From Allobosea sp. CS1GBMeth4 (GTDB lineage: Bacteria > Pseudomonadota > Alphaproteobacteria > Rhizobiales > Beijerinckiaceae), in NCBI RefSeq assembly GCF_900185715.1, contig NZ_FYAS01000025.1, forward strand, positions 482,333-546,332: a stretch of 64,000 bases of DNA, in the 5' to 3' direction. This document shows positions 48,312-57,181 of the stretch, piece after piece. Position 1 is the stretch's first letter, and the number at the start of each line of letters is the position of its first letter. Below the pieces are notes generated by a model. It was given only the letters and a program-made list of their open reading frames with translations, was not told the origin of the DNA and searched no databases. Both the position numbers and the translations under genes were made by a program.

Positions 48312-49358
48312 TCAGCCGGCCGCCATCACCCGCATGATGCCCGCCTGCGGCTCCGCCCAGCGCAGCTCGCCCTGCCGCAGCATCGCGTTCACATGGGCGA
48401 ACACCTCGCTGAAGGCGAAGGAGAGCTGGTGCGGGTCGAGCGGCCGCGTGAACATCACCGGCACCAGCTCGGCGACAGAATGCGGCCCCCCGGCGACTGC
48501 TTCCGCGATCAGCCGGCAGCGCTCGTCATGATGGGCGGCGAGCGCGGCGCAGCGTTCCGCCAGCCCGTAGAACGGCAATTGGTGCCCCGGCAGCACCAGC
48601 GTCCCCGGCGGGATCGCCTGCGGCAGCGCGCGCAGCGAGCGCAGATAGAGGCCCAGCGGATCCCCCTCCGGATCGACTGCCCAGACGCTGATGTTCGGCG
48701 TGATCCTGGCGAGCACCTGGTCGGCCGCCAGGAACACCCCGGCCTCCGGACAGTGGAACATCAACTGCTCCGGCGCATGGCCGTCGCCGGCGAGGACGAA
48801 GAAGTCGCGCCCGCCGATCCGCACCACATCGCCCGCGACGATGCGGGTGAAGGTCGGCGGCAGCGGCGTCACCTGCCTGAGATAGCCATGGCCCAGCGTC
48901 GAGACGACCTGCGTCACCTCGGCCGAGAGCCCGTGGCGCAGATAGAAATCCCTGTAGACCGGCGCCTCCGCCGCGCCGGGGCTGAGCGAGATGTTGAGGC
49001 AGCCGAGATAGCTCGTCTGGCTGGTCAGCAGCGGCGTGCCGAAGCGCTCGTGCAGCCAGCCCGCGAGCCCGATATGGTCGGGATGGAAATGCGTGACGAA
49101 GAGCCGGCTCAGCTTTTTGCCCGCGAGCGCGCCCGCCATCAGCCCGAGCCAGGCCTGCCGCGTCGCCTCGTCGCCGATGCCGGTGTCGATCACCGCGAAG
49201 CCGTCGCCATCCTCGATCAGGTAGATGTTGACGTGGTCGAGCCGGAACGGCAGCCCGACCCTGGCCCAGAAGATGCCGGGAGCGACCTCGATCAGCTGGC
49301 CCGGCGCCGGAGGCTCGGGAAAGGGGAAGATCAGGCCGTGCGGATCGGGAGCGTGCAA
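48312..49358 (-). CDS. MBL-fold metallo-hydrolase
   Basis: Zinc-dependent hydrolase with the metallo-beta-lactamase fold: VTHFHPDHIGLAGW for the metal site, an acidic VIDTGIGD, the later VLAGDGHAPEQLMFHC, and LVLPGHQLPF. A helical C-terminal domain follows. The likely start is a TTG at 49358 (348 residues) with CAGGG upstream; another TTG at 49418 adds 20 residues and there is no ATG. Substrate unknown; relatives act on thioesters or lactones. Confidence 0.85.
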   Translation of the reverse strand: MHAPDPHGLIFPFPEPPAPGQLIEVAPGIFWARVGLPFRLDHVNIYLIEDGDGFAVIDTGIGDEATRQAWLGLMAGALAGKKLSRLFVTHFHPDHIGLAGWLHERFGTPLLTSQTSYLGCLNISLSPGAAEAPVYRDFYLRHGLSAEVTQVVSTLGHGYLRQVTPLPPTFTRIVAGDVVRIGGRDFFVLAGDGHAPEQLMFHCPEAGVFLAADQVLARITPNISVWAVDPEGDPLGLYLRSLRALPQAIPPGTLVLPGHQLPFYGLAERCAALAAHHDERCRLIAEAVAGGPHSVAELVPVMFTRPLDPHQLSFAFSEVFAHVNAMLRQGELRWAEPQAGIMRVMAAG

Positions 49359-49451
49359 TTTGGTCAGCCCTGAACAATTTCTCGAGGGTTCATAGCAGGC
49401 GGCGAGCGAGCCGGACAACGGTTGTTAAGGCTCGCGCGGCAAGATCGCGCC

Positions 49452-50378
49452 ATGAGCGATTTCGACACCCTCCGGCGCGACTGGCTCGCCCATCTCGGCC
49501 ATGAGCGCCGGCTCTCGCCGAAGACGCTCGATGCCTATGGCCGCGACATCGACCAGTTCGCCGCCTTCCTCGCCCATCATCTCGACGCGCCGCCGACGCT
49601 GAAGGCGGTCGCGACCCTGAAGCCGGCCGACCTGCGCGCCTTCCTCGGCTATCGCCGCCGCGACGGCGTCGGCAACCGCACGCTGATGCGCCAATTGGCG
49701 GCGCTGCGCTCGCTGGCCCGCTTCGGCGAGCGCAGCGGCCGGCTGAGCGCCGCCGCCTTCGCCGCCACGCGCGGGCCGCGCCTCGGCAAGGGCCTGCCGC
49801 GCCCGCTCGACGCCAAGGCGGCCGCGGCGGTGACCAGGGCCGACAGCCGCGCCGGCGAGGAGCGGCCCGATTGGGTGCTGGCCCGCGACGCCGCCGTGCT
49901 CTCCCTGCTCTATGGCAGCGGCCTGCGCATCTCCGAGGCGCTCGGCCTCAGGCGTTCGCAGGCGCCGGCGAGCACCGCCGACGCGCTGACCGTGCTCGGC
50001 AAGGGCGGCAAGACCCGGATGGTGCCGGTTCTGCCGGTCGTGATCGAGGCCATCGCCGGTTATCTCGCGCAATGCCCGTGGCGGCTGGCGCCGGACGGGC
50101 CTCTCTTCGTCGGCGTCAAGGGCGGCCCGCTTTCTCCGCGCATCATCCAGCTCGCGGTTGAGGGCCTGCGCGGCTCGCTCGGATTGCCGGGCAGCGCGAC
50201 GCCGCATGCGCTGCGTCATTCCTTCGCCACCCATCTGCTCGGCCGCGGCGGCGATCTGCGCGCCATCCAGGAACTGCTCGGCCACGCCTCGCTCTCGACC
50301 ACGCAGATCTACACCCGCATCGATTCGGCCCGCCTGCTCGCGGCCTATGATTCCGCCCATCCCCGCGCCCGGGGATAG
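49452..50378 (+). CDS. xerC: Tyrosine recombinase XerC
   Basis: A 308-residue site-specific recombinase for resolving chromosome dimers at dif. The N-terminal SAM-like domain has [16 protein letters not shown]; the catalytic domain has Arg in [12 protein letters not shown], Lys in [23 protein letters not shown] and [12 protein letters not shown] with the nucleophile Tyr. The length and lack of any integrase neighbour point to the housekeeping enzyme, not a phage integrase. XerC rather than XerD is a family-level judgement. Confidence 0.9.
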   Translation: MSDFDTLRRDWLAHLGHERRLSPKTLDAYGRDIDQFAAFLAHHLDAPPTLKAVATLKPADLRAFLGYRRRDGVGNRTLMRQLAALRSLARFGERSGRLSAAAFAATRGPRLGKGLPRPLDAKAAAAVTRADSRAGEERPDWVLARDAAVLSLLYGSGLRISEALGLRRSQAPASTADALTVLGKGGKTRMVPVLPVVIEAIAGYLAQCPWRLAPDGPLFVGVKGGPLSPRIIQLAVEGLRGSLGLPGSATPHALRHSFATHLLGRGGDLRAIQELLGHASLSTTQIYTRIDSARLLAAYDSAHPRARG

Positions 50379-50458
50379 CCTCCGCGACGTCCCTGAAATC
50401 GTCTTGATTCCGTCGTGCGAACCGGCCATCAGGCGCGGCCTTTCCGGGGGAATCACAC

Positions 50459-51040
50459 ATGGCCTCAGCCGCACCAGACCTCATCGAAGACAGCCAGCCG
50501 ACCAGCAAGGCGAACAGGCGCATCGCCCTGCTGATCGCCGTTCTCGCACTCCTGCTCGCTTTCTCCGAGATCGGCGGCAAGAACGCCGAGCAGGATGCGC
50601 TGGCCAAGAACATCGAGGCCTCCAACCTCTGGGCCTTCTTCCAGGCCAAGACCATCCGCGGCACGACCCTGCGCACCGCTGCCGAGGCGATGGAGGTCGA
50701 GCTCGCGGGCGCCACCGACCCGGCCGTGCGCGAGCGGCTGCAGAAGCGCATCGACAGCTGGAAGGCCACGGTCGCTCGCTACGAATCGGAGCCCGAGACC
50801 AATGAAGGCCGCAAGGAGCTGATCGCCCGCGCCAAGGCGGCCGAGGCGAGGCGCGACATCTCCAGCGCCCGCGACGACAAGTACGACATCGTCTCGGGCC
50901 TGCTGCAGATCGCGATCGTCGTCTCCTCGGCGGCGATCATCACCGGCGTCACCCTGCTCGCCTGGACCGGCGCGGGCCTCGGCCTGCTCGGCCTCGCGCT
51001 GATGGTAGTCGCCGAGGTCGCGCCGACCGCGCTGTTCTGA
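50459..51040 (+). CDS. DUF4337 family membrane protein
   Basis: A 193-residue inner-membrane protein of the DUF4337 family: one helix near residues 23-39 (IALLIAVLALLLAFSEI), a long helical loop, and two helices at the end (LLQIAIVVSSAAIITGVTLL; LGLLGLALMVVAEVAPTALF). Role unknown. Followed by a palindromic repeat. Confidence 0.8.
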   Translation: MASAAPDLIEDSQPTSKANRRIALLIAVLALLLAFSEIGGKNAEQDALAKNIEASNLWAFFQAKTIRGTTLRTAAEAMEVELAGATDPAVRERLQKRIDSWKATVARYESEPETNEGRKELIARAKAAEARRDISSARDDKYDIVSGLLQIAIVVSSAAIITGVTLLAWTGAGLGLLGLALMVVAEVAPTALF

Positions 51041-51084
51041 GCCCGCGCGATCCGGAAACGATCGTCGTTTCAGCGCCCCTCCGA

Positions 51085-51168
51085 CATTGCGAGGAGCAAA
51101 GCGACGAAGCAATCCAGGGGGGCGCAGAGCGCTGCCGCCTCTGGATTGCTTCGCTGCGCTCGCAATGA
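51085..51168. repeat. CATTGCGAGGAGC-type inverted repeat, copy 1
   Basis: Arms CATTGCGAGGAGCAAAGCGA and GCTTCGCTGCGCTCGCAATG enclose a variable centre. Copies at 54084-54166 and 58168-58250. One arm translates to the false peptide HCERSEAIQ seen in many annotations. Confidence 0.88.
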
Positions 51169-51177
51169 CGACTTACG

Positions 51178-51978
51178 TCAATAGTGGATCGCGCCCTTCG
51201 AGCCGCCGCCGCAGGCGATGGCGTCGCCATTGATGGCGACGCTGCGCGGCGAGGCCAGGAAGGCGACGATGTCGGCGACCTCGGCCATGTCGACCAGCCG
51301 GCCGATCGCCACATTGGCGGCCATGCGGCGCTCGACCTCCTCGGGCGCGAGCCCGGACGCCGCCGCCCGCGCCGCGACCACGCCCGGTGTCTTCTCCGTC
51401 CGCGTCGTGCCGGGATGCACCACGGTGACGTTGATGCCCTTCGGACCGAGCTCGTCGGCGAGGTTCTTGGTCAGCGCCGCCACCGCGACATTGCGGATCG
51501 AGCCGATGGTCGAGCCGGTCAGGCGCGCCGCCAGCCCGCTGATGTTGATGATCCGGCCCCAGCCATTGGCCGCCATCAGCGGCGCCGCCTCGCGCGCCAT
51601 GCGCAGATAGCCCATCACCTTGACGTTGACGTCGTCGAAGAACAGCGCGTCGGTGATCTCGGCGAGCCTCGGCGGCGTCGCCTGGCCGCCGGGCTTGGCG
51701 GCGGCGTTGACGAGGATGTCGAGTCCGCCCAGCGCCGCGACGGTGCCGGCGACCAGCGCCTTGACCGAGGCGTCGTCCTGCGTGTCGACGGCGAGCCCGA
51801 CGATCCGGCGGTCGCTCTCGCGCGCGAGCTCTGCCGCGGCGGCATCGAGCTCCGCCTGGTTTCGTGCGGCGATGACGACGTCGACGCCTTCCAGCGCCAG
51901 CTGCCGGGCAATGGCGCGGCCGATCCCCTTGCTGCCGCCCGTGACCAGAGCGCGCTTGCCGTTCAGCCTCAGATCCAT
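51178..51978 (-). CDS. SDR-family protein lacking the usual Tyr-Lys pair
   Basis: A 266-residue classical SDR fold with NAD(P) motif TGGSKGIG (residues 13-20), NAAA in place of NNAG, and S147 in the catalytic strand. Where Y-x-x-x-K should be, the sequence is STIGSIRNVAVAALTKNLAD, putting Gly near 159 and Asn at 163. The C-terminal part (NVTVVHPGTTRTE) is otherwise normal. It may be a divergent active subfamily or a non-catalytic protein. Start at 51978 set by homologous SDR length. Confidence 0.8.
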   Translation of the reverse strand: MDLRLNGKRALVTGGSKGIGRAIARQLALEGVDVVIAARNQAELDAAAAELARESDRRIVGLAVDTQDDASVKALVAGTVAALGGLDILVNAAAKPGGQATPPRLAEITDALFFDDVNVKVMGYLRMAREAAPLMAANGWGRIINISGLAARLTGSTIGSIRNVAVAALTKNLADELGPKGINVTVVHPGTTRTEKTPGVVAARAAASGLAPEEVERRMAANVAIGRLVDMAEVADIVAFLASPRSVAINGDAIACGGGSKGAIHY

Positions 51979-52178
51979 GGCGAAGTCCTCGAGAGGGGAG
52001 CGCAGGGGCGCCGGCGGCGACATTCCCCGCGGGTTTCGCAAGGCATCCTGCGCGAGCCGTCCGCCCCGGTCCAGCGCGCTTGCAGCACCCCTCCCCCGCC
52101 TCGCTTGTGAGGGCGCTTGACCGATACATATCTCGAGGGTTATGAATCAAACCATAGCCAACGGGTTATCTATCTCGG

Positions 52179-52502
52179 ATGCCAGACGCTCACGACATGC
52201 TGTTCAGGACGCTCGCCGACCCGACCCGGCGCGCCATCTTCGAGCGCCTGTGCCGCGACGGCGAGCTCACGGTCGGGGCGCTGACGGCGCAGGCCGGCGT
52301 CTCGCAGCCGGCCGTCTCCAAGCATCTCGGCGTGCTGAAGCAGGCCGGGCTGGTGCAGGACCGCCATGCCGGCCGGCAGACCCATTACAGCGCCCGGCCC
52401 GGCGCGCTCGGCCCCCTCCTCGACTGGACCAGCCAGATGGCCGGCTTCTGGGAGGCGCGGTTCGACGACCTCGAAAATCTGCTTCGGAGGATGGACCAAT
52501 GA
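52179..52502 (+). CDS. ArsR-family regulator
   Basis: A 107-residue winged helix: MLFRTLADPTRRAIFERL at the start, then GVSQPAVSKHLGVLKQAGLV as recognition helix and RQTHYSARP as wing. No metal-binding cysteines, so it is the SRPBCC-linked type of ArsR rather than a metal sensor. Its stop overlaps the next ATG (ATGA). Confidence 0.92.
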   Translation: MPDAHDMLFRTLADPTRRAIFERLCRDGELTVGALTAQAGVSQPAVSKHLGVLKQAGLVQDRHAGRQTHYSARPGALGPLLDWTSQMAGFWEARFDDLENLLRRMDQ

Positions 52503-52927
52503 CCACTGCCACGCAGGCGCGCTCCGTCGTCGTCGAGCGCGAGATCGCCCATCCGCCGGACAAGCTCTGGCGCGCCCTGACGCAACCGCACCTGATCGCG
52601 GAATGGCTGATGAAGAACGATTTCGCGCCGGTCGTCGGCCACCGCTTCAACCTGCGCGGCGACTGGGGCGGCGTGCTCGATTGCGAGGTCCTCGCCATCG
52701 AGCCCAACCGGACGCTGTCCTACAGCTGGGACTTCGCCCATGACGATCCGGCCTTCGCCCTGAAGAGCACGGTGACCTTCACGCTGACCCCGACGCCCAG
52801 GGGCACGCTGCTGCGGATGGAGCAGGACGGCTTCCGGCCTGACCAGAAGCAGGCCTTCGGCGGCGCCAGGGCCGGCTGGCAGCAGTTCTTCGGCAAGCTG
52901 GAAGAGCTGCTGGCGCGGGCGGCGTGA
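52499..52927 (+). CDS. SRPBCC/AHSA1-domain protein
   Basis: A 142-residue START-like hydrophobic-pocket protein: VVEREIAHPPDKLWRALTQP, LIAEWLMKNDFAPVVGHRF and GWQQFFGKLEELL. It is coupled to an ArsR regulator, a very common pair; the ligand and role are unknown. Three more small genes follow in the same direction, and all may form one operon. Confidence 0.9.
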   Translation: MTTATQARSVVVEREIAHPPDKLWRALTQPHLIAEWLMKNDFAPVVGHRFNLRGDWGGVLDCEVLAIEPNRTLSYSWDFAHDDPAFALKSTVTFTLTPTPRGTLLRMEQDGFRPDQKQAFGGARAGWQQFFGKLEELLARAA

Positions 52928-52961
52928 CCATGCCGGCGCTCATCTCCGGAAGGATGGACTC

Positions 52962-53177
52962 ATGACCTTGACCGACGCGATCCGGCAGGGCCATCGCTGG
53001 CTCGCCCTCGTCTTCACCACGAGCGTGACGGCGAACTTCGTCGCCATGGCGCTCGGACAGCCGCCGGCCTGGATCGTCTATTCCCCGCTGCCGCCGCTTT
53101 TCCTGCTGATGGTCTCCGGGCTTTACATGTTCGCGCTGCCCTATGCCGCCGGCTGGCGGCGGCGGGCGGAAGGCTAG
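52962..53177 (+). CDS. Small membrane protein in the ArsR-AHSA1 operon
   Basis: A 71-residue protein with two helices (WLALVFTTSVTANFVAMAL and PLFLLMVSGLYMFALPYA). It starts 34 bp after the AHSA1 gene and ends 10 bp before the next start. Role unknown. Confidence 0.75.
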   Translation: MTLTDAIRQGHRWLALVFTTSVTANFVAMALGQPPAWIVYSPLPPLFLLMVSGLYMFALPYAAGWRRRAEG

Positions 53178-53187
53178 GAGCGAAGCC

Positions 53188-53643
53188 GTGGCCGGCAAGA
53201 TCTCGAAAGCGGCAGCCAAGCCGAAGGCCGGCGGAGACGGCCGGCCCGTCCTGCTCTCCGGCGGCAATCCGCAGATCGCCAAAGGCTATGGCGAGGAACC
53301 GGTGCGGGCCTATATCGCCGCCATGCCGGGCTGGAAGAGCGCGCTCGGGGCACGCCTCGACGCGCTGATCGGCGCCGCCGTCACGGGCGTCAGGAAGGCG
53401 GTGAAGTGGAACTCGCCGCTCTACGGCGTTGAGGACGACCACTGGTTCCTCGGCATCCACGTCTTCACCGGATATGTGAAGGTCGCCTTCTTCCGCGGCG
53501 CGGCGCTCGATCCCGTCCCGCCCGGCTCCTCCAGGCAGAAGGATGTGCGCTATCTCGACATCCATGAGGATGACGAACTCGACGAAGCGCAGTTCACCGC
53601 CTGGGTGAAGCAGGCCGCCGCCTTGCCCGGCGAGACGATGTGA
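53188..53643 (+). CDS. DUF1801 protein, first of a tandem pair
   Basis: A 151-residue protein with the DUF1801 fold: RLDALIGAAVTGVRKAVKWN, SPLYGVEDDHWFLGIHVF and YVKVAFFRGAALDP. The GTG start at 53188 is placed behind AGGAG; a longer frame from 53143 would overlap the membrane gene. Function unknown. Confidence 0.85.
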   Translation: MAGKISKAAAKPKAGGDGRPVLLSGGNPQIAKGYGEEPVRAYIAAMPGWKSALGARLDALIGAAVTGVRKAVKWNSPLYGVEDDHWFLGIHVFTGYVKVAFFRGAALDPVPPGSSRQKDVRYLDIHEDDELDEAQFTAWVKQAAALPGETM

Positions 53644-53662
53644 GAACGAGGACGCCGGCCCC

Positions 53663-54073
53663 ATGAGAAAAGCGAGCGACAAGACGAGCGGGGCAGCAGC
53701 AGCCTCGGCCTCCGCGCAGATCGACGCAAGGATCGCGGAACTGACCGACTGGCGCGGCGCGGCGCTCGCAAAAGTCCGCGCCATCATCCGGCAGACGGAC
53801 CCCGAGGTCGAGGAGACCTGGAAATGGCGCGGCGTCCCGGTCTGGGAGCATGCCGGCATCATCTGCACCGGCGAGCCCTACAAGGGCGCGGTCAAGCTGA
53901 CCTTCGCCAGGGGCGCGTCGCTGCCCGATCCCACCGGCCTGTTCAATGCCAGCCTCGACGGCAATATGCGACGCGCCATTGACATCCACGAGGGCGAGGC
54001 GATCGACGAGGCGGCGCTGGCGGCGCTGATCCGGGCGGCCGTGGCGCTGAACACGGCGGGGAAGAAGACGTAG
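53663..54073 (+). CDS. DUF1801 protein, second of the pair
   Basis: A 136-residue DUF1801 protein, related but clearly diverged from the one just upstream: QIDARIAELTDWRGAALAKV, VEETWKWRGVPVWEHAGIIC and KLTFARGASLPDP. The N-terminus is a short low-complexity stretch. The tandem arrangement suggests an old duplication. A palindromic repeat follows. Confidence 0.87.
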   Translation: MRKASDKTSGAAAASASAQIDARIAELTDWRGAALAKVRAIIRQTDPEVEETWKWRGVPVWEHAGIICTGEPYKGAVKLTFARGASLPDPTGLFNASLDGNMRRAIDIHEGEAIDEAALAALIRAAVALNTAGKKT

Positions 54074-54083
54074 CGCAAGCCGT

Positions 54084-54166
54084 CATTGCGAGGAGCAAAG
54101 CGACGAAGCAATCCAGGAGAGCTTGGCGCGCGGCCGCTCCTGGATTGCTTCGCTACGCTCGCAAAG
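54084..54166. repeat. CATTGCGAGGAGC-type inverted repeat, copy 2
   Basis: Same arms as 51085-51168 with a different centre. Lies between the convergent DUF1801 and amidase genes and overlaps the amidase stop. Confidence 0.85.
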
Positions 54167-55562
54167 ACGCCTGATCCCGTGGCTCCCGCGGCCAGTCCGG
54201 CCCGGCCCCGCGCAGCCGCTCCCAGGCCCGCGCCATCTGCAGCACGCCGAGATCGTCGAAGCGCCGGCCGGTGATCTGCAGGCCGATCGGCAGGCCCGAT
54301 GTCGTCATGCCGGCATGGACGGAGATCGCCGGCTGGTCCGACATGTTGGCGGCGACGGTGAAGGCGATGTGCTCGAAAGGCCGCTCGGGGTCGTGGACCG
54401 GCGAGGCGAGCTCGGCCGCGAAGCTCGGCACCGGGGAGACCGGCGAGAGCACATAGTCGAAGGGCGCGGCCGCCTTCAGCGCCGCATGGCGGATCGCCAG
54501 CATCTGGCTCATGCCGCGATGCACCTGCGCCCCGGTGAGCGAACGGCCGCGCTCGGCCCAGGCGAAGATATAGGGCAGCACCTTCTCCTGCCGCTCGCGC
54601 GGCAGCGCTCCGATCTCGGCCCAGGCGCGCTGGCGCCAGAAATCGTCGAGCCCGTCGAGCATGTCGCGCGTCAGGAAGGGCGGCATGATCTCGACGCTCG
54701 CCCCGGCCCGTCGGAAGGCGTCGCCCGCTCCGGCGATCGCCGCCCTGACTTCGGGCTCGACCGGCAGGCCGATGCCGGCATCCAGCTGCAATCCGAGCCG
54801 GAGCCCGCGCGGCTCGCGCTCGAGCTCGGTCCAGGCGATCTCCTGCGGCGGCAGGCTCATCGGGTCGCGCTCGTCCGGCCTCGACAATTCGCGCATCATC
54901 AGCGCGGCGTCGGCGACGCTGCGCGTCATTGGCCCGGCGACGCGGCCGTAATAGGTCGGGTCGATCGGCACCCGGCCGAAGCTCGGCTTCAGCCCGACCA
55001 GCCCGCACCAGCCGGCCGGCAGCCGGATCGAGCCGCCGATATCGGTGCCGATATGCAGCGGGCCGTAGCCGGCCGCGCCGGCGGCGGCCGCGCCGGCCGA
55101 GGAGCCGCCCGGGTTCTTCGAGAGATCGAACGGGTTGCGCGCCAGCGCGTGGAAGCTCGACAGGCCGGAGGAGAGCATGCCGTAATCCGGCATCGTCGTC
55201 TTGGCGAGGATGACGCAGCCGGCCTCGCGCAGGCGCTGCGCCGGCGGCGCGTCGGCCGCGGCGGGAGCGAGCTCCATCGCCGCCGTGCCGAGCGGCACCG
55301 GCGTACCCTTCGTCGCGATATTCTCCTTGATCGTGCAGGGCACGCCGTCGAGCGGCAGCGCCTCGCCGCGGCGCCAGCGCCCCTCGCTCGCCTTCGCCGC
55401 GGCGCGCGCGCCCTCGGGATCATAGGCGTAGAGCGCCTTGAGCGACGGCTCCCAGATCGCGATGCGCTCGATCACCGCTTCGGTGACCTCGACCGGCGAG
55501 AGCTCGCGCGAGCGGAAGGCCCGGAGCATGTCGACGGCGCTGAGATCGGCGAACTCGATCAT
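54153..55562 (-). CDS. Amidase signature enzyme
   Basis: A 469-residue Ser-cisSer-Lys hydrolase. K79 is in TIKENIATKG, the cis-Ser pair S154/S155 in NPGGSSAGAA, and the nucleophile S178 in GTDIGGSIRLPA. It cleaves an amide bond of unknown substrate. It sits 27 bp after an ABC permease gene of the same transcript, so the transporter likely imports its substrate. Not GatA: there are no gatB/gatC partners. Confidence 0.93.
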   Translation of the reverse strand: MIEFADLSAVDMLRAFRSRELSPVEVTEAVIERIAIWEPSLKALYAYDPEGARAAAKASEGRWRRGEALPLDGVPCTIKENIATKGTPVPLGTAAMELAPAAADAPPAQRLREAGCVILAKTTMPDYGMLSSGLSSFHALARNPFDLSKNPGGSSAGAAAAGAAGYGPLHIGTDIGGSIRLPAGWCGLVGLKPSFGRVPIDPTYYGRVAGPMTRSVADAALMMRELSRPDERDPMSLPPQEIAWTELEREPRGLRLGLQLDAGIGLPVEPEVRAAIAGAGDAFRRAGASVEIMPPFLTRDMLDGLDDFWRQRAWAEIGALPRERQEKVLPYIFAWAERGRSLTGAQVHRGMSQMLAIRHAALKAAAPFDYVLSPVSPVPSFAAELASPVHDPERPFEHIAFTVAANMSDQPAISVHAGMTTSGLPIGLQITGRRFDDLGVLQMARAWERLRGAGPDWPREPRDQASLRA

Positions 55563-55589
55563 GACTGGAACTCCGCAAGCATCGTAAGA

Positions 55590-56447
55590 TCAATCGCGCG
55601 AGCGGCGCATGCGCGGGTCGACCGCGTCGCGCAGGCCGTCGCCGAGCAAATTGAAGGCCAGCACCGATAGCGCGATCGCCGCGCCCGGGAAGATGGCGAG
55701 CCAGGGCTGGCCCGCCATGAAGGTCTGCGCCTCGTTGAGCATGCGGCCCCAGGACGGCGCCGGCGGCTGCGTGCCGAGACCGAGATAGGACAGGCCCGCC
55801 TCGGCCAGGATGGCGAGCGCGAACTGGATCGTCGCCTGCACCACCAGCACGCCGGCGATATTGGGCAGGACATGCTCGCGCGTGATCGCCAATTCGGTCA
55901 GCCCCGCCGCGCGCGCCGCCAGCACGTAATCGAGCGCCCAGCATTGCAGCGCCGCGCCACGAGCCAGTCTTGCGAAATAGGGCAGGCTGAAGATCGCGAT
56001 GGCGATCACGGCGTTCATCATGCCCGGCCCCCAGACCGCGCTGATCATGATCGCCGAGAGCACCGCCGGGAAGGCGTGGCTGAAATCGGCCATGCGCATG
56101 ATCAGATTGTCGAGGAGGCCGTCGCGCCGAATCGCGGCGACCAGCCCGAGCGCGCTGCCGAGGGTCAGGCCGAGCCCGACCGCGCCGAGCCCCACCGCCA
56201 GCGAGTTGCGCGCGCCGACCATGATCATCGAGAGCACGTCGCGGCCGAACTGGTCCGTGCCGAACCAGTGCTCGGCCGAGGGCGGACGCAGCCGCTTCAG
56301 GATCGCCATCTGCGTCGGCTCGTAGGGCGTCCAGAGATAGGAGGTCAGCGCCATCGCGACGACGAGCCCGGCCAGCAGCAGGCCGGCCAGGAAGGACGGC
56401 GAGGCCCACCAGCGCCGCGGGCGGGTGCGAGGCGCGACCGCGCTCAT
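55590..56447 (-). CDS. Dipeptide/oligopeptide-type ABC permease (DppC-like)
   Basis: A 285-residue permease. It has the N-terminal DppC extension (LRPPSAEHWFGTDQFGRDVL), six helices and the EAA loop YVLAARAAGLTELAITREHV. Start at 56447 (MSAVAPRTRPRRWW). It should form the transport channel with the DppB-like protein. A HicAB pair reads in the opposite direction just upstream, splitting the operon. Confidence 0.93.
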   Translation of the reverse strand: MSAVAPRTRPRRWWASPSFLAGLLLAGLVVAMALTSYLWTPYEPTQMAILKRLRPPSAEHWFGTDQFGRDVLSMIMVGARNSLAVGLGAVGLGLTLGSALGLVAAIRRDGLLDNLIMRMADFSHAFPAVLSAIMISAVWGPGMMNAVIAIAIFSLPYFARLARGAALQCWALDYVLAARAAGLTELAITREHVLPNIAGVLVVQATIQFALAILAEAGLSYLGLGTQPPAPSWGRMLNEAQTFMAGQPWLAIFPGAAIALSVLAFNLLGDGLRDAVDPRMRRSRD

Positions 56448-56470
56448 GATCGCATCCAGCGAGGTTGGTC

Positions 56471-56499
56471 TTGCACGACCGCGCCAAAATGAGTATTTA
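56471..56499 (+). promoter_or_regulatory. Candidate promoter of the second hicAB
   Basis: TTGCAC (56471-56476), 17 bp, TATTTA (56494-56499) in an AT-richer patch just ahead of the hicA ATG at 56521. It lies within the upstream side of the permease gene, which reads the other way. Confidence 0.4.
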
Positions 56500-56520
56500 T
56501 ACACATCGCTTGGATGCGCC

Positions 56521-56730
56521 ATGGGGCTGAGCGACCACAGCACGAAGCGCAAGGATGTCGAACGACGCCTGCGCGACGATGGCTGGATCATCGACCGCCA
56601 GGGGCCCGGCGACCATGTGCAATACCGGCATCCGCACAAGCGGGGCCGCGTGACGATCGATACAGGCGTCCGCGAGATTCCCCGCGGCACCTTGCGCAGC
56701 ATCTATCGCCAAGCCGGGTGGGATTGGTGA
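56521..56730 (+). CDS. hicA: HicA-type mRNA interferase toxin
   Basis: A 69-residue HicA: KRKDVERRLRDDGWIIDRQG, catalytic His in GPGDHVQYRHP, and the standard tail PRGTLRSIYRQAGWD. It would cleave mRNA when free of HicB. The start at 56521 matches usual HicA length; the longer frame reaches into the permease. It is transcribed against the transporter operon it interrupts. Confidence 0.92.
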   Translation: MGLSDHSTKRKDVERRLRDDGWIIDRQGPGDHVQYRHPHKRGRVTIDTGVREIPRGTLRSIYRQAGWDW

Positions 56731-56760
56731 GCTGTCTGCGAGCGAAAGAAAGTTGAAGCC

Positions 56761-57162
56761 ATGACCCACGTCATCGCCTTGATCCACGTAGAAGCCGGAT
56801 CGTACGGCATCTCTTTCCCCGATTTCCCGGGGTGCATCAGCACGGCCGATACGCTCGACGAAGCCGTGCAGCGCGGCGCGCAGGCACTCGCCTTTCATAT
56901 CGAGGGCATGATCGAGGATGGCGAAGCCATTCCCCAGCCGCGCTCGCTCGCGGTGTTGAAGGCCGATGCCGCTTTCGCCGAAGATTTTGCCGATGCGATC
57001 GTCGCTGCCGTACCGATCGAGCTGCCCGGCAAGGCGGTTCGCGTCAACATCACCTTGGACGAACATCTCTTGCAGGCTGTCGACCGTGCCGCGGCGGCGA
57101 TCGGGGCCACCCGCTCCGGCTATCTGGCCGAGGCGGCACGCGTGAAGTTGGGGGTGCGCTAG
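56761..57162 (+). CDS. hicB: HicB-type antitoxin
   Basis: A 133-residue full-length HicB: N-terminal degraded RNase H fold (GSYGISFPDFPGCISTADTL) and a C-terminal ribbon-helix-helix (LDEHLLQAVDRAAAAIGATR, SGYLAEAARVKL) for operator binding. It follows hicA by 30 bp. The stop lies only 19 bp from the end of the DppB-like gene. Confidence 0.92.
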   Translation: MTHVIALIHVEAGSYGISFPDFPGCISTADTLDEAVQRGAQALAFHIEGMIEDGEAIPQPRSLAVLKADAAFAEDFADAIVAAVPIELPGKAVRVNITLDEHLLQAVDRAAAAIGATRSGYLAEAARVKLGVR

Positions 57163-57181
57163 GGCGACGACGGGCATCGCG

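Noticed and set aside
49452..50378. Phage or island integrase
   Set aside because: The tyrosine recombinase has XerC length and motifs, no adjacent tRNA, attachment repeat or phage genes.
54153..55562. GatA subunit of the amidotransferase
   Set aside because: No gatB or gatC nearby, and it is linked to a peptide transporter instead.
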